Assembly: GCA_030386875.1 (NCBI GenBank)
Contig: CM059564.1
Span: forward strand, 42,242,075 to 42,306,074
Direction: 5' to 3'
Length of the DNA stretch: 64,000 nucleotides
Origin: Morinoia aosen
Lineage: Eukaryota > Arthropoda > Malacostraca > Amphipoda > Talitridae
Shown: positions 23,397-35,300 of the stretch, in pieces
Position numbering within the stretch: the first letter of the stretch is position 1
Layout: each line of letters begins with the position of its first letter
Program-made: the position numbers and the translations under genes
Notes under the pieces: model-generated
The model's database searches: none
What the model saw: the letters and a program-made list of their open reading frames with translations, nothing else
What the model was told of the DNA's origin: nothing

Positions 23397-23993
23397 GAAG
23401 GGGCGATCTATTTAATGTGCGTTATTTTCAAAACTGATCTCTAAAATTAACTTTAATTCGAGTTGAATATTGAACTTCTGTTTAACCTGCCATACTTAAC
23501 GTGTTAAGGTAGGCGCCATTATTAGTTTCATGAAATTGAAAAATAATGAAACAGACGTACTCGAGGAGGTGTAGGTGGACGCTGGCAAGAGTAATTCAAA
23601 ATGTAGGACTATTCAAGCTTAATATATTATAAGCAGTACATTTTTCAGTATGATAAAATCTCTTGATCTCTGTAGCAATAACATATTTTATTCCTGGTTA
23701 GTTTTCCATGTTCCATGAAAGGCTTTGGCCTGCGATATTGAACCAGTTCTCATCCTTAGAGCCCAAGGCTTAACACGCGGTACTGAAGCTGCGGTGATCT
23801 GCTCGTGGCTTAGTAAAGATTGACGTCGGCTCGTACAGTGCTCATTAGAAATCTTACTTCACAACTTTCACGAATTTACCTTAGCAGCACGGATATTTTA
23901 CTCGCAAAATTGATGCAAGAAAAGCGCAATTTTTACTTCCCACACCGCACCTAAACAATAGCAACATGTGTGGATTAGACTTAGTTGCCAGTT

Positions 23994-24302
23994 GGTTAGA
24001 TAGTTCGATGAGAAGCCTACTAACAGAAATAAAGACGTTCCAAAGAGAGGGAGGAGGAAGGCACCACCCTGTATGGACTTGAGGAAACGTGTAATATATG
24101 CGCAAGGTGCATAGAAATAGCAAGTTGAAAAAGAAGTTCATGAAACAAGATAAAAATTAAAAAAGATAGTAAGTACTGAAAAGCAGGAAAACAGAGAACC
24201 GAAAAAAATGGTCCGTAACATAACAAAAAATATTCTTCTATTTCATAGAAAGGATGGCCTTCCTAACATTTAGCTCGGGACCCCACATATTCCTCCTGTG
24301 AG
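23994..24302 (-). mobile_element. Rep-A copy, 5'-truncated, diverged
   Basis: Aligns from gaagcctactaac through gggaggaggaaggcaccac, gttcatgaaacaagat and gaaccgaaaaaaatggtcc to gctcgggaccccaca and cctcctgtgag. The GATACAA hairpin end is missing. No clear duplication. Confidence 0.85.
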
Positions 24303-26110
24303 ACCAACATGGGTGTGGCACACATCTAAGTAGAGCAGTGAGCACGCTATTGACATCTCAAAAAAAAGGAGTATGGATGCAGAGTGGCTTTGGGTTTTCG
24401 AACGGATCGAAAAATTGTGACAAAAACAGAACATAGAAACGAAAATGAGATGAAAAACGAACGCCCATCCATTCCTTACTGGATCGCTCTAACTCGAGCA
24501 AAAGTGTCACATAGTTCCATTAGGTAGGTGACTCGATCATTGAATTCATGGTTAGTTAATTAGTTACGTTATTAACGGTAAGAATGTTGTTTGATATTCA
24601 ACACCTTTTACATAGATAAGAATGAGAAAGTATTCGACGCACAAACGAATGCTTGCTTTAGTATAGATGAAGTGAGGCCATTTCATCATAAACAGGAATT
24701 ACATTGAAAAATCTTTTGACGTGTAAAAACGTCGTTCATTGGGGAGCCCAAAACTCATTTCTTCTTTGCGAAGCACAAGGCTTTTTAATTACGGAACAAA
24801 AGCGTTGAAATCTAATGCGGATTGACGTTATGAAGGTTCTTAATACAAGTCGTGCGCTTTTGCGCATTTGTATTAGCAAATTTACCTATTGCATTCCTGG
24901 TCATAATTTACTCACATTCGTTTAAGAATCGGGAGAATGTACTTGCTCGCTTCCAAAGAGATAAAATTTCCAGGTACATAAATTTCCGTTTCCATTGAGG
25001 GAACGTAATCCAAAATGAGAGGCTATAGAAGCGAGAAGAATCAAACCGCGGTCCCAAAGGGCAGTAATCTATCAAACCGCGCAAACACCTCATCGATATG
25101 CGGCCACCATGCAGCAGCCCCGCCTGGCTTTGAACTTCATGCATCTGTTGGTAGCGCCTCGCAAGACCTGCCACAAGGCTTCAAAATTTTGCTCTAAACG
25201 CTTCTCGTCGCCGACTAAACATCACACACCATAATCCAGTCTCTGAACTTTTCTGTGTATTCGTTCCGATTCGATTGAGGCATTTCAAGCGGCGTAACAA
25301 CGCATGGCTCCCATACTTTTACTCTCTCGGTTTCTCACTGGAAAAATACGTTGAATTTCGACCATACGTGTCGCTAACTCTAATTCTACTGAGTGTTTAC
25401 AAAATAAAATACTTGAAAGAGGGCAATCAGATCGAACTTAAGTCCTCATCATCGATTTCATTTTCACTCTCTAAGATGTAGATGATCCACAGTTTAAACT
25501 GCAATCTCAATTTATAATCAATCCTTCGATGTTTGCCAGATTCATCGAAAGAAACTCGATCTGCTTGAGCTAAATTTGCACGTCCAGCTTTCAAACTCGC
25601 CACAACTGGCGGTAGAGGCATAATTCCCATAGTGGAGCAATGAAAAGCGAAGACAATAACCTAATGCCAGTAAGCGTATCCCAAGGCGGAAAAAAAATAA
25701 AACCTTTACATTAAGAGGCAAATTTATTGATCATTGTCAGGTGCAAAAAAAAGGGGAAAAAACGAGTAAAACCTAATGATTAAATCCACCGACGACTACT
25801 GCTGCTCCTGCTATTAGCGTTGGTGAGCCTTCTTCCCCTCTCGACTTCCAATCAGCTTCAGTTCTTAGGTCATCTGCTTACGTGGTACGCTTTTTGATGG
25901 GACGCAGACTGAGAATATAGAATCGCATTCTGTAGAGTTCACCATCTATCTAGCCAGTTGAAAAACTACCAACGAGAGTCTTAAAAAAAATTGTAGTTAA
26001 TTCCTTGGAAATGATGAAGCATTTCTTTTTCTCGAACATGGGAAACTCAAATTGTATGAGGAAAACATATATTATTATTCAATATATTATATTAATTCCT
26101 CCATCCTTTC
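24303..26110. other. unannotated stretch
   Basis: No gene recognised; the largest frame is 88 codons on the minus strand (24908-25174). Confidence 0.4.
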
Positions 26111-26111
26111 C

Positions 26112-26330
26112 ACTTCTCAAGCCCTAACAAAGGCGATCTCAGAAGAGCGAAGAAAAAGAACCATTTGGAATGTGTAAAGCCGGAGAATTATGTACAAGGT
26201 CTGATCCCACAGATGTCCGGCACATAGCAACAGCAAGTCCAGAAGGAAGAAAATGAAAAGTCAGAGATGAGATAGCGAGGAAAGCAAGATCCCCCTAGGT
26301 CCGCCAGTCCCTATAGCGTAGGATTGTCGA
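26112..26330 (-). mobile_element. Rep-A relative with internal deletion
   Basis: Recognised by ctcaagccctaacaaag, gaaccatttggaatg, gaattatgtacaaggtctgatccc, cacatagcaacagcaag and a right end ccgccagtccctatagcgtaggat. The middle part normally containing gaaccgaaaaaa and the ctcgggccc region is missing. Confidence 0.55.
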
Positions 26331-26334
26331 GAAC

Positions 26335-28570
26335 ACATAACGTTACTAAATAATGAATCATTTTTAATGTAATGTACATCCAGTAACTGCCCTAGGACTC
26401 AAGAGTCCCCACCCCGTATAATTGGTCTCTTGACCTCATGCGAATAGATGGCTCTCAAGGTAACTTCAAGCCCGCCGCATGTCTCGGAGAGACCTGAATG
26501 AAGGAGCACTTCTATCTCAGAGGCAACGAGACCATCTTGGCAGCAACAAGCGGCCATGCAGGGCTGCGTGCAGGAGGAAACACTGAATCGAGGTTCAAAT
26601 GGATCACAATTCATGATTAGGACGACTGATGCTTGGTAAAATCAATCCAACATAATTGTTATTAAAGAAAGACTTGCATGTGCAACATTTTTATCTTCCT
26701 TTTCACACTTCATTTTGGAGTACATCATCAAGTGCCGCAAGTTCATCCGCTCTTGTGTCCAGCGACACCAATTTATTATGCTATTAATCACCTCGTACGC
26801 AATTTAATCCGCCCCAGTAAAAGAAAAAAAACACAAAACGATAAAGATAGGAAAACCTTAATAGCAGGAAGGGAAAATTCCTTCTGATTATTTGGTCAGC
26901 CAGTAACATTTAAGCAATACTGCGTTTGAACAGATGTAACAAAGATCATTAGCGGACGAAAAATTGAAAGTAACATGAATGAAAAATTCTATGGCTGGAG
27001 TGGCAGGCACATATTCTCAAGCTCTCAACCATACTGCGAGCGAAAATTGGGTGTGCTAAAGGCAGAAATAAGAGTAGGTAACTTCTTCAGCGCAATACCC
27101 ACCGCAATTACTCAATGAAAAGTGGATGACGAGATCACGAAAGCTTTCATTTCGTGAAACCGAGTTCTCGACCGCTAACTCAAAGAGTGGCGTTTCAAAG
27201 TGGGAACCCCTTTAGCTTTATGAACCGGAGTCATCGAGCAATTAATTAAACGAGGGGCGGACTTCGGAGGCAGGGAGCAATCAAGCCTTCTTCCTACACT
27301 TGGCTAAACTACAGACAAATGAAGCGGTCCAGTTTAAATGGAAATCTCGGAAGCGAGATGCGATTTTAATGATTCTGTCAAGAAGTTTTCATTGGTCCAA
27401 CAACTTGTGAGGAGCTCGGGCATTAGGAGGAGAGCTTCTTATCACTCATCAAGATCGCAAAGCCAGGGAAGGCACGCACGCTTTGCTGTACGAGGCATTT
27501 TTCTCGAATTGAAAGCCTGGAATGAAGGTTGGTCGAAAATGGCTCTCTAAAAAATCCTATCGCGCCGAAAAAATGGAAAGGGAAGACGTGATCAGGAGCC
27601 AACAATCGCGCGGCAGAACATTTGCGTAAATGACACTCTTGGTAACTGTAAGTAGATGCAGCGAAAAGTAAGCGAAACATGAAAAGATCACAAATGTTCA
27701 CAAAGTATAATTTAAAAGATTGCAGCCTCTATCATTCTCGGTATTCTATCTGTACCATGAACGGCAAGAAGTTTCCTTTTTGGACATCGGTGAGTCATAA
27801 TTAGTGAGACATTTACCCAGAAAAAAGAAGAAGAACAAATTAGAAAATTAAAAAAAAAGATGTTGCAAGAAATAACAGATGAAACCATCTGTGCGAACGC
27901 CAAAAGACTTCGGTAAACAACTATAAAGAAACTCGTAATCAAATAAGGTACTTCATTCTCCTCTCAATGGGGAAACGGAGCAACAATTCGGAGAAAAGGT
28001 CAGGACGCTGGAATATGGTTCTGCACAGCCGATATTCCTGCCATAATTGATGATATTGCAGAAGTTTGGCGCAAGGCGACGCCTCTGCAAATGCTATGGG
28101 AGATTTGTTGGATAATTAGATTTAACTTTGGCAAAGTCTTGAAAACAGGCTCAGTCAACCAGGGGCTGGAACCACGTCACTACGAGGACAAGCTATTCAT
28201 GCATGGTACGTATTTGTGGAATGCATATCAGAAATTGTTCAGGAAAGTATTGTAGTAAGTCCTAATTCTATTTTTACCTGAGAAATCGTGGCTCAGTGTT
28301 CAACCTGGGACAAATGTTCAACCTCTGGATGGGACGAGGCTTCTTAATAACGGCAGGCGTGCGTTGATATTTACAAGCCTTCAATTTCATATCACAAAGA
28401 CAGTCACGTCATTCAGTGATTGAGGAAGCCTTGTATGTTGCGAGAAGCCACGGTCACCCAATGAAAAACGATCGAGCTTCATTTCGAGTTATAAATTTCG
28501 CCCACTTTTGGAAGTCACATAAACTGAGCTAAGAAGTTGCAAAGAGGAATTAAAGAAGCATCATGGAATA
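26335..28570. other. unannotated stretch
   Basis: No gene, RNA or repeat family recognised; frames are at most 92 codons. Confidence 0.4.
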
Positions 28571-28571
28571 T

Positions 28572-28735
28572 GTCTAACCGATTTGAGCAGCCACAACAGC
28601 GGTACCAGTAAACCAAAATGAAAAAGTCATTGAACGGGATGAAATTGTCTTGCTGGCTAATCGATTTGAGCAGCTACACCAGCGATACCAGTAAAGCAAA
28701 ATGAAAAAGTCATTTTAACAGGATGAAAATTTCCC
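28572..28735. repeat. 85-bp tandem duplication
   Basis: Two copies begin ctaaccgatttgagcagc (28572) and ctaatcgatttgagcagc (28657) and share accagtaaa-caaaatg and aaaaagtcatt. Confidence 0.9.
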
Positions 28736-28980
28736 GCGCGCTTTATCTGCGAGCTAAGCCCCTGTGTAAGTAAGGGGACGGAAATGAGCGTAAGGCAGCC
28801 TTATGAAGACAAATGGAAGGAAGGGGCCGTTGTAAGGACCGTGTGTATAGCACCCGCAGCCCAACTCTCACCCTCTCAAGAGCTGTAGTCTTTCTTCTGC
28901 ATAGGCTGTAGGATTTCTCCTTTGTCAGACTACAGAAGCTCCAAAGCCTTCCCTCATTACGCCGGCTATGTTATCATCAC

Positions 28981-29330
28981 CGAATGCAAATTCTTCACAA
29001 AGGCAACGTGACCCTGTTTGTTTGGGACAGACTTCTAAACGCTTCCATGAATAATAAGTTTTTCGTCAAATTAGATGGCTCATGATATTTCATCACATCC
29101 TAACTGCAATTTAATATCAGAGAATAGACTTTGATATACGTTGTTATAAATAGGAACTTACAATGTCGAGGCCGAACGCAAATTTATAATAAACGCAACG
29201 TGTCCCGTTTTATTGGACTCAAATTTAAAAACACTAGAGTTAAGTATTTTCGTAAGTTCTACTACACTTTTATGTCACCCTGAATGCAATTTAATTACTG
29301 GAAATAGCCTTTTATGTGAACTGCATGGTT
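28981..29330. repeat. ~192-bp tandem duplication, diverged
   Basis: gaatgcaaatt...gcaacgtgacccgttt and ctgcaatttaat...agaatagacttt recur about 192 bp later as gaacgcaaatt...gcaacgtgtcccgttt and atgcaatttaat...aaatagcctttt. Confidence 0.75.
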
Positions 29331-29334
29331 AAAA

Positions 29335-30595
29335 GCACCTAATGATAGACATTTTCTGGAAGTTGCAGCCATGAGACTGGGTTGTCATACTTGGGAGTCT
29401 GGTGGCCGGGCGGCACAAGCCGTATAGCTCTTGCAGTGAAACAAGTCGTGTAGAACAAACGACTAAAACAGATACAGATAACCGTCGAGCGCCAGGTGAA
29501 AGGTTATTTAGAATAAAATTATTCTAACACTATTAAGCTGATTATATATTTTGTACGCAGTTATTTTAAAAGTATAATTTTTTTTATAAAGTATATAAAT
29601 GTTAAGAGTTTTGAAATATTTTACTATTTTATACCAACTTCGTAAGCTTCAAAAAAATTAGCTGATGTCGTTCCGCTCATTGTTTATCCACGCATAAGAG
29701 CTAAAAGTGTCATCATCGTTCAGCTCAAGAGATAGAGTTAGAGTTTTCCCGCTTGTGTTTGAATTCATGATTTACCAGAAAGTGCTGAGATAACTTCTCG
29801 CCAACGACAACCGATAAAATCGAACAAGCGTCTCGGAGCAGCGATAACGTAGCGCAATGACAGGAAAGAAACAATGGAAAACGCTTTCACAAAGGTCGAT
29901 TCACCAGCCACTCCTACTAAAGAGACAAACAATGGGAAAAAATAAATGTCAAGGCCTACTCTGTAGCAAAATAAAATTGCAGCTAAATCCACAGAACGTA
30001 AGTGATTCTGCACCGCCAACACGGACAACGAGAGGTCCCATCGAAGAGCATCCCATCGACGGAGATAAGCACCATCAAAATATCACCCCTCTTCGCCGGA
30101 TGACTTCTTGCGCTCGCCTCAACACGCGCTCTAAAGCATCATCTTCTCTATTAATGATTTGGTGTCCGCTTCTTGAGAAACAGCTTCTTTAATTTGAAGA
30201 ATGCTTAATGACCTTATCTGAGATATGAGTTTCACTAGTGCACAAGTACAAGAATATGTACTTTAATCACGAGTATTATCAGCATGGATATATTTGTCTG
30301 TCATCCACATCAGGAGGATTTATAAGTTTATGGAAAATATCGAATCTCATCATTTTTGGCGGGCTTCGTACACTAGTTATTTAATAATCCTCAGCATTTG
30401 CCATGGTGGACTGTCCGAAGATGCATTTATAACGTTGCCTTATTGTGTCAAACATATGTTAAAGCACGCACTTTTCCCAAGTTTTTTCATTCATTTCAAC
30501 TTCGCACGATTTGATCAATGCCGAAAAACAAAAAACATTTGAATTTTTACTATTTTCTTAGAAGAACATTCAACATATAAGAAGCAGGAAATGAT
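29335..30595. other. unannotated stretch with one 111-codon frame
   Basis: The plus frame 29857-30192 (111 codons, Lys/Arg/Ser/Thr-rich) is overlapped by an 87-codon minus frame and has no motif I recognise. Not called as a gene. Confidence 0.35.
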
Positions 30596-30599
30596 ATCG

Positions 30600-30858
30600 T
30601 TGAGGCAAATTTCCCGTACATAGAAACAGTAAGCTAAGAAGATAGGAAATGAAACAGGATTAAAGTTGAAGGAGGAAGTCAGAGGTGCTAAAAGAACAAG
30701 ACAACAATTAACCGAAAATAAAATAATTCGTAACGAAACAAAAAACTAGTTCCATTTCAGTGAAAGGAAGGGCTATTCAACTCTCGATTCGGGATCTCAC
30801 ATCTTCCCCTGGGAGGGTTAATTTCCATACATTAAATACTTGCATCCACCTGAGGGAA
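30600..30858 (-). mobile_element. Rep-A copy, 3' part missing
   Basis: Recognisable from acatagaaacagtaagctaag through gaaacaggattaaagttgaa and ccgaaaataaa to cttcccctgggag and tgcatccacctgaggg. The purine-rich ggaggaaggcacc part is not recognisable. Confidence 0.8.
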
Positions 30859-30864
30859 TCGAGT

Positions 30865-31940
30865 GTGTATGTGAGAAGAATGAATCTGTGACAACTGGTG
30901 GGTGCTGTTTGTAGGAAACGTGTTAAAATAGATAAAGAAAGTGAACACAGAGTCATCTACTTCACTAAAATACTCAACATCTTCTAACAGGGAATAAATG
31001 CAGGCACACACGCTTTTTCCTGCTTCCAGTTCACGATGCAGTCTTTGTTCAGTTGAGATACATGAAATCTGTACCATAGTCACAGCAAATTGCTGGCAAA
31101 ATATTTCATTGTTGAATGCATGACTAGGCTTCAATCATAAGTAGAGATAAGAATTTTTTATTCCCAGAAGGAAAGTGCAAGTCTCCAAAAATACCAAAAC
31201 TACGGAACAACATTATGGGTACCAATACCAAAACAAGATTCGGATGATATCAGAATGCTAAAATTAAAGCCCGCAATTGAAAATGCAATAGCAGAAATTG
31301 AGTAGATACAAAAACAAATTTTATAAAATCTAATACACAAAATAAAAATAAGAAAGCCCTTTCTCATGAAGGTATAGAGTTAAGCTGTTAAATGTAAGTG
31401 ATGAGATGCGACCGTTTGCACGGCATAGTCTCAGCTCTGAGGCTATGCTTGATCAGAGATGACAAATTCCCGAGTTCGGTTGTGTCATCAACTGACTGCA
31501 CAACTGATTTGAGGGCCGGATCTGGAGTGGCCAAACTTTGAAATTGGAAACCTTATTAATAAAAACCCTAAACATAGAGTACTAATGCGACTGGATTCAC
31601 TCCGTGTCGCTAGAAGTGTTATAAATATAAACATTGTTTAAGCGCATAAATTAAAGTTCACTCATCGAACACTGATGAAGGTATTCGCAATTAAAAAATC
31701 CTGACGTTTTTCATGACCTGAAAAACTGAAGTTCCATCAGCAGTGATTAAAGCGGGGAAATAAAATGTATAATGAAGCTCACTGCTACACAAAGTTGGAA
31801 CCTAGCGCTTTATAAATAAAAAAACACAAAGCATACGTTTCTAGAATACATTCAAAAAGACTCCTCGCTCTCAAAAAGTAATTGATCTGTTCAATATATA
31901 TTTATTTTCACGTAATACATAGAAAAGCCGCCTTAATCTC
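30865..31940. other. unannotated AT-rich stretch
   Basis: No recognised feature; largest frame 100 codons on the minus strand (30832-31134), partly inside Rep-A. Confidence 0.4.
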
Positions 31941-31945
31941 AAAAA

Positions 31946-32105
31946 CTAGTTCATCTGTTCAACCTACATCCATCTCAACTGTCCAACATACATTCATCTC
32001 AACTGTCTAACATACATTCATCTCAACTGTTCGACATACAACGTACGTTGTATATGTTCAACACTTAACTGTTCAACAAACAACATATATTGAATGATAA
32101 GTTCA
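31946..32105. repeat. ~25-27 bp tandem repeat with central palindrome
   Basis: Variants of catctcaactgtccaacata recur four to five times. Between the last regular units the sequence atacaacgt-acgttgtat (32036-32053) is a perfect 18-bp palindrome. Confidence 0.85.
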
Positions 32106-32310
32106 ACATTCGACACTCAACTGTCCAACATGGTTGTGAGGTAGCAGAACCAAGACGCACCGAAGTGTCGCATGGAAGCGCCGGTGACGGGAGGCGAGGC
32201 ACCGCTATGCTAAGTTGTGCTCGCGGCAGCTGAAGAGGAGGCAGGCAGAGGCCTGTGGTGTTTAGCTGGCCGCACGAGGCCCTCGAGACCACTTGCCGCG
32301 GTCATGGCAA

Positions 32311-32533
32311 GGTGGCCATCAAAGTTCTACACAAACAACGTCAAATTTTTCATGGTGACCTGTACTCGTACGCTGCGTGAAATGGAGTGAAAATGTGAAT
32401 TTATACCAAAGAGGTAAGACGAAGTTGCCATCAAAGTTCCACGCAAACAACGTCAAATTTTTCATGGCAACCTGTCCTTCTACGTTGCGTGAATTGGACT
32501 GAAAACAGGAATTTGTGCCACATAGGTAAATTA
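32311..32533. repeat. 112-bp tandem duplication
   Basis: gccatcaaagttc and acaaacaacgtcaaatttttc begin blocks at 32315 and 32427. Each ends with a gtgaatttataccaaagaggtaa-type segment. Confidence 0.92.
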
Positions 32534-32795
32534 TGGATGTTTTTTATCCATATTTTCTGATGGCCTCTTGCTCGAGAATGTTTTCAAGTTATTGTAATTG
32601 AAAAGGTAACCGTGCTCCACGTACCAACGTACAGATCATCCTAAGTTGAACAAACAGTCACGCTGATGAAAATTGAACCAGTTTACGCTATTTGTAAATT
32701 GATGATGCATCCAGTGAACACAAATTATCTGGCTGAGACTTAATGTAATCACAGACGACAACAAGGACAAATTGCTGGAGCGTAATCAACAAATC

Positions 32796-33010
32796 TGACG
32801 AGTTAATGAAGTTGAAGCCGATATTAGAGCATCGCTCATCGTGACACTTCAAATAAAAAATCTGCGTGTTAATAGAGTTGAAGCCGACATTATTGCATTG
32901 CTCATCGTAACAGATACTTTATTTCCACAAATCAGCCGTGTTAATAGTGTTGAAGCCGATATTAGAGCATCCCTCATCATAACAGACACTTTAAGAGCAA
33001 TAACATTTAA
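32796..33010 (+). repeat. 66/72-bp triplication keeping a reading frame
   Basis: gttgaagccga recurs at 32811, 32877 and 32949, spacings 66 and 72 bp, both multiples of 3. In one plus frame the copies read as variants of V-N-x-V-E-A-D-I-x-A-x-L-I-x-T, ending near 33068. A stop precedes the first copy and there is no recognised domain. It may be a decayed repeat or a piece of a repetitive coding region. Confidence 0.75.
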
Positions 33011-33388
33011 AGAGACAGTCGTAGAGATCTTACTACAAGCCACGACTGGCCACGGCGACAATTTATGATTACGGGACAATACGCGCGGGGCCGCACCTTG
33101 CATTAGCCTAGACGGAGGGCGCTGCATGAGGCAAATGACGCACGTTCCTGCCGTTGTGCTCTCATTACAGAAGCAATAATGCACACTGGGCAGGACTAAG
33201 GGCGCCATAGCAACGATGGGAACAGTTATGGGACGCGCTGCTGCGGACCGGGCACACGACACTCAGCGAGGACAGTCCGTGCATTCAACAGCTTGTACGC
33301 TCCCAGATCTGCTTGATGAATCGAGCACTAATTGCGACCGGGAGAGAATTCATGGCAAATTAGCACGACTTACAAATCAATCGCCTTA

Positions 33389-33655
33389 CACCTGAGAAAA
33401 TTGGCAAAATCAATCCTACACCTGCGAAAATTGACGAAAAACAATCGTCCTAACCTGAGAAAATTGACGAAAATCAATCGTCCTAAACCTAAAAAAATTG
33501 AAGAAATTAAGCGTTCTACACCTGCGAAAATCGGTGAAAATTAATCGTCCTAAGCCTGAAAAAAACGGTGAAAATCAATCATCCTAAACCGGAGAAAACT
33601 GTCGAAAATAAATCGTCCTACACCTGAGAAAACTAGCAAAAATCAATCGTCCAAC
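33389..33655. repeat. ~35-bp tandem repeat, about 8 units
   Basis: Variants of cctgagaaaattgacgaaaa followed by tcaatcgtcctaca. Indels vary the unit between about 32 and 36 bp. Confidence 0.93.
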
Positions 33656-33659
33656 GCGC

Positions 33660-34500
33660 GACAGTGTACTTTCAGCGTCAGGCATGAGTGAGACGATCAA
33701 AAGACGAAGGCTGGTATAAATTCCCACGTATTCTCCGTCTGGTTGTCACGCTTCAAGCCAGCGTGCGGCGGGTATAGACCGTTGCTTCTGTGATTTATGG
33801 CTCATGGAAATTACATGTCTGCCTACAAGGCATAGCGAATTGTATTAAAAAATAAAATTTAGATTTTAGCTTTTGTTGCGATACAGAGAAGGGGTGGGTT
33901 TAGGACCCCCTTTCCATACGCTGAGGGAATTCCAACCCCCACACATGTTATAGTATTATCCTTTATGCTTGCGTACACCTGTATACCAGACATGGAGAAT
34001 AAAAGAATTTGAAAGATTAAGACACATTTATTTTTGAGATGAACACGTGGATAAACACACAAGGCATGGGAACGAAATGATTTGAAATGGCACAGCGGCG
34101 TCAATGAAAAATACGTAAGTTTCTACCGCCACAATATTTAAACACGACATCATACAAATGTGCTGCTTACCGAGCCTTCAAGTTACAAATACTCCCTCGT
34201 TGACAACGATTCACGCATCCACAGTAACACAAATCATAATATTTGCGAGAGTAACACATCACGATTTAACCTGGAATTGTGACACGGTGTCGAATCATAC
34301 AACGGGAAGTCGATCCTCGACTAAATAGACACAATAAATCGGTTGCCTATAAAATTAGATGATTCTTCACGATACCTTGGAAAGCACTTATCTGTGTGCT
34401 GCTCTACATCTGAAATTGAACTTCAATCACCACCTAAAAGAGCTCTCACAACTATGAAGCACTCGCACTTTTGATAATAAATGATTCACTGATGGACATT
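33660..34500. other. unannotated stretch
   Basis: No recognised gene; AT-rich with scattered cacac/tcac strings leading into the GC-richer block. Confidence 0.4.
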
Positions 34501-34779
34501 CACTGACGATGCTGTTGCTCACTGCTGATGTTCCGCGTCGTAGCTTTAGGTTTGCTGCAGGTGTAGGCTGATGTCTTGCCCGCGCTGCAGCGACGCCTCT
34601 GCCGCTCCCTCATCGTGCCGCCGGCATTCCAACTCGAGTTCACAGCCGCCGTGGTGCCTGGAGTGTCTTAAGAGTCTCAATGGCAAGCCACTTCACTGTA
34701 GATTTGCGTGTTGCTTTACGCATTGTGGGTGGACGAACTTAACTGTTTGCCATTTGCAATGTTGACGACTGCCGCTGAA

Positions 34780-35300
34780 GTTGACTGTGAGTTCGACCCC
34801 GATGCACAGATGTTGAATGCTCTTGGTTGAATCTCCGACGCGTTTATTCATGACGATCACCGATGCGAGGCTGGTTTACTTCGATTAGGCTTCCTTTGTA
34901 AGACGATGCTTCAATGACTTCCGACGTCCAACGTTATTTTATGTGCCTCGAATTATTAACTTTCAAGTTGCAGTTGGGTATAAGGCCAGCCGACGAGGCT
35001 GGCCTATTGTGTAGAACACCCTCAGACGTCTTGCGCAGTCTCTCACGTGTGTTCAAAAATTCCTCCCCATGCTTCCTTCTACGGGCCTTATATGTGTTTC
35101 GCTTCCCTCTTTCTCGATCGTTCTCGACGCTTCTATTCTACAGAGGCAGCATCTGCAACCTTATTGGCGGAATTCTTGCTCGTTCTGACGTCTGGGACTC
35201 TCATTGGTGCGTGTTGAGACACACCTTCTTGCGTCATACCTTTGGCGCGCGGTGATTCGCTTAGATTGTGTGGGCCTCTGTTACTACGTCACATCCGCCC
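34780..35300 (-). promoter_or_regulatory. candidate minus-strand promoter or solo LTR
   Basis: On the minus strand, in order: TGTGACGTAGTAACA near 35290, ACCAATGAGAG (CCAAT at 35213-35217), CCGCCAATAAGG (CCAAT at 35162-35166), CACATATAAGG (TATA at 35086-35096), a 9-bp perfect hairpin aggccagcc-gacga-ggctggcct (34983-35005), and AATAAA (34843-34848). This order and the GC-richer composition fit a promoter with a downstream poly(A) signal, as in a retrotransposon LTR. No second LTR, primer-binding site or internal domain is recognised. Confidence 0.35.

Larger units (their letters stand above)
22571..23507. mobile_element. palindrome MITE, subfamily 2, split by nested Rep-A
   Basis: Left part 22571-22703 begins TCAA-CACTTTCAAGTGCGATG and includes gacccaccggtggtc; right part 23413-23507 ends cttaacgtgttaa. 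The halves are separated by a 693-bp insertion plus one copy of a 16-bp duplication. Subtracting these leaves 228 bp, the size of the intact family members. Orientation is opposite to the copy at 39205. Confidence 0.88.

Noticed and set aside
29857..30192. 111-codon plus frame as a host exon
   Set aside because: No recognisable domain, opposed by an open minus frame, and no splice evidence available.
34787..34806. gagttcgaccccgat as a tRNA T-loop or retroelement primer-binding site
   Set aside because: The flanking 5-mers do not pair as a T stem, and no CCA-matching 3' end lies at the right distance.
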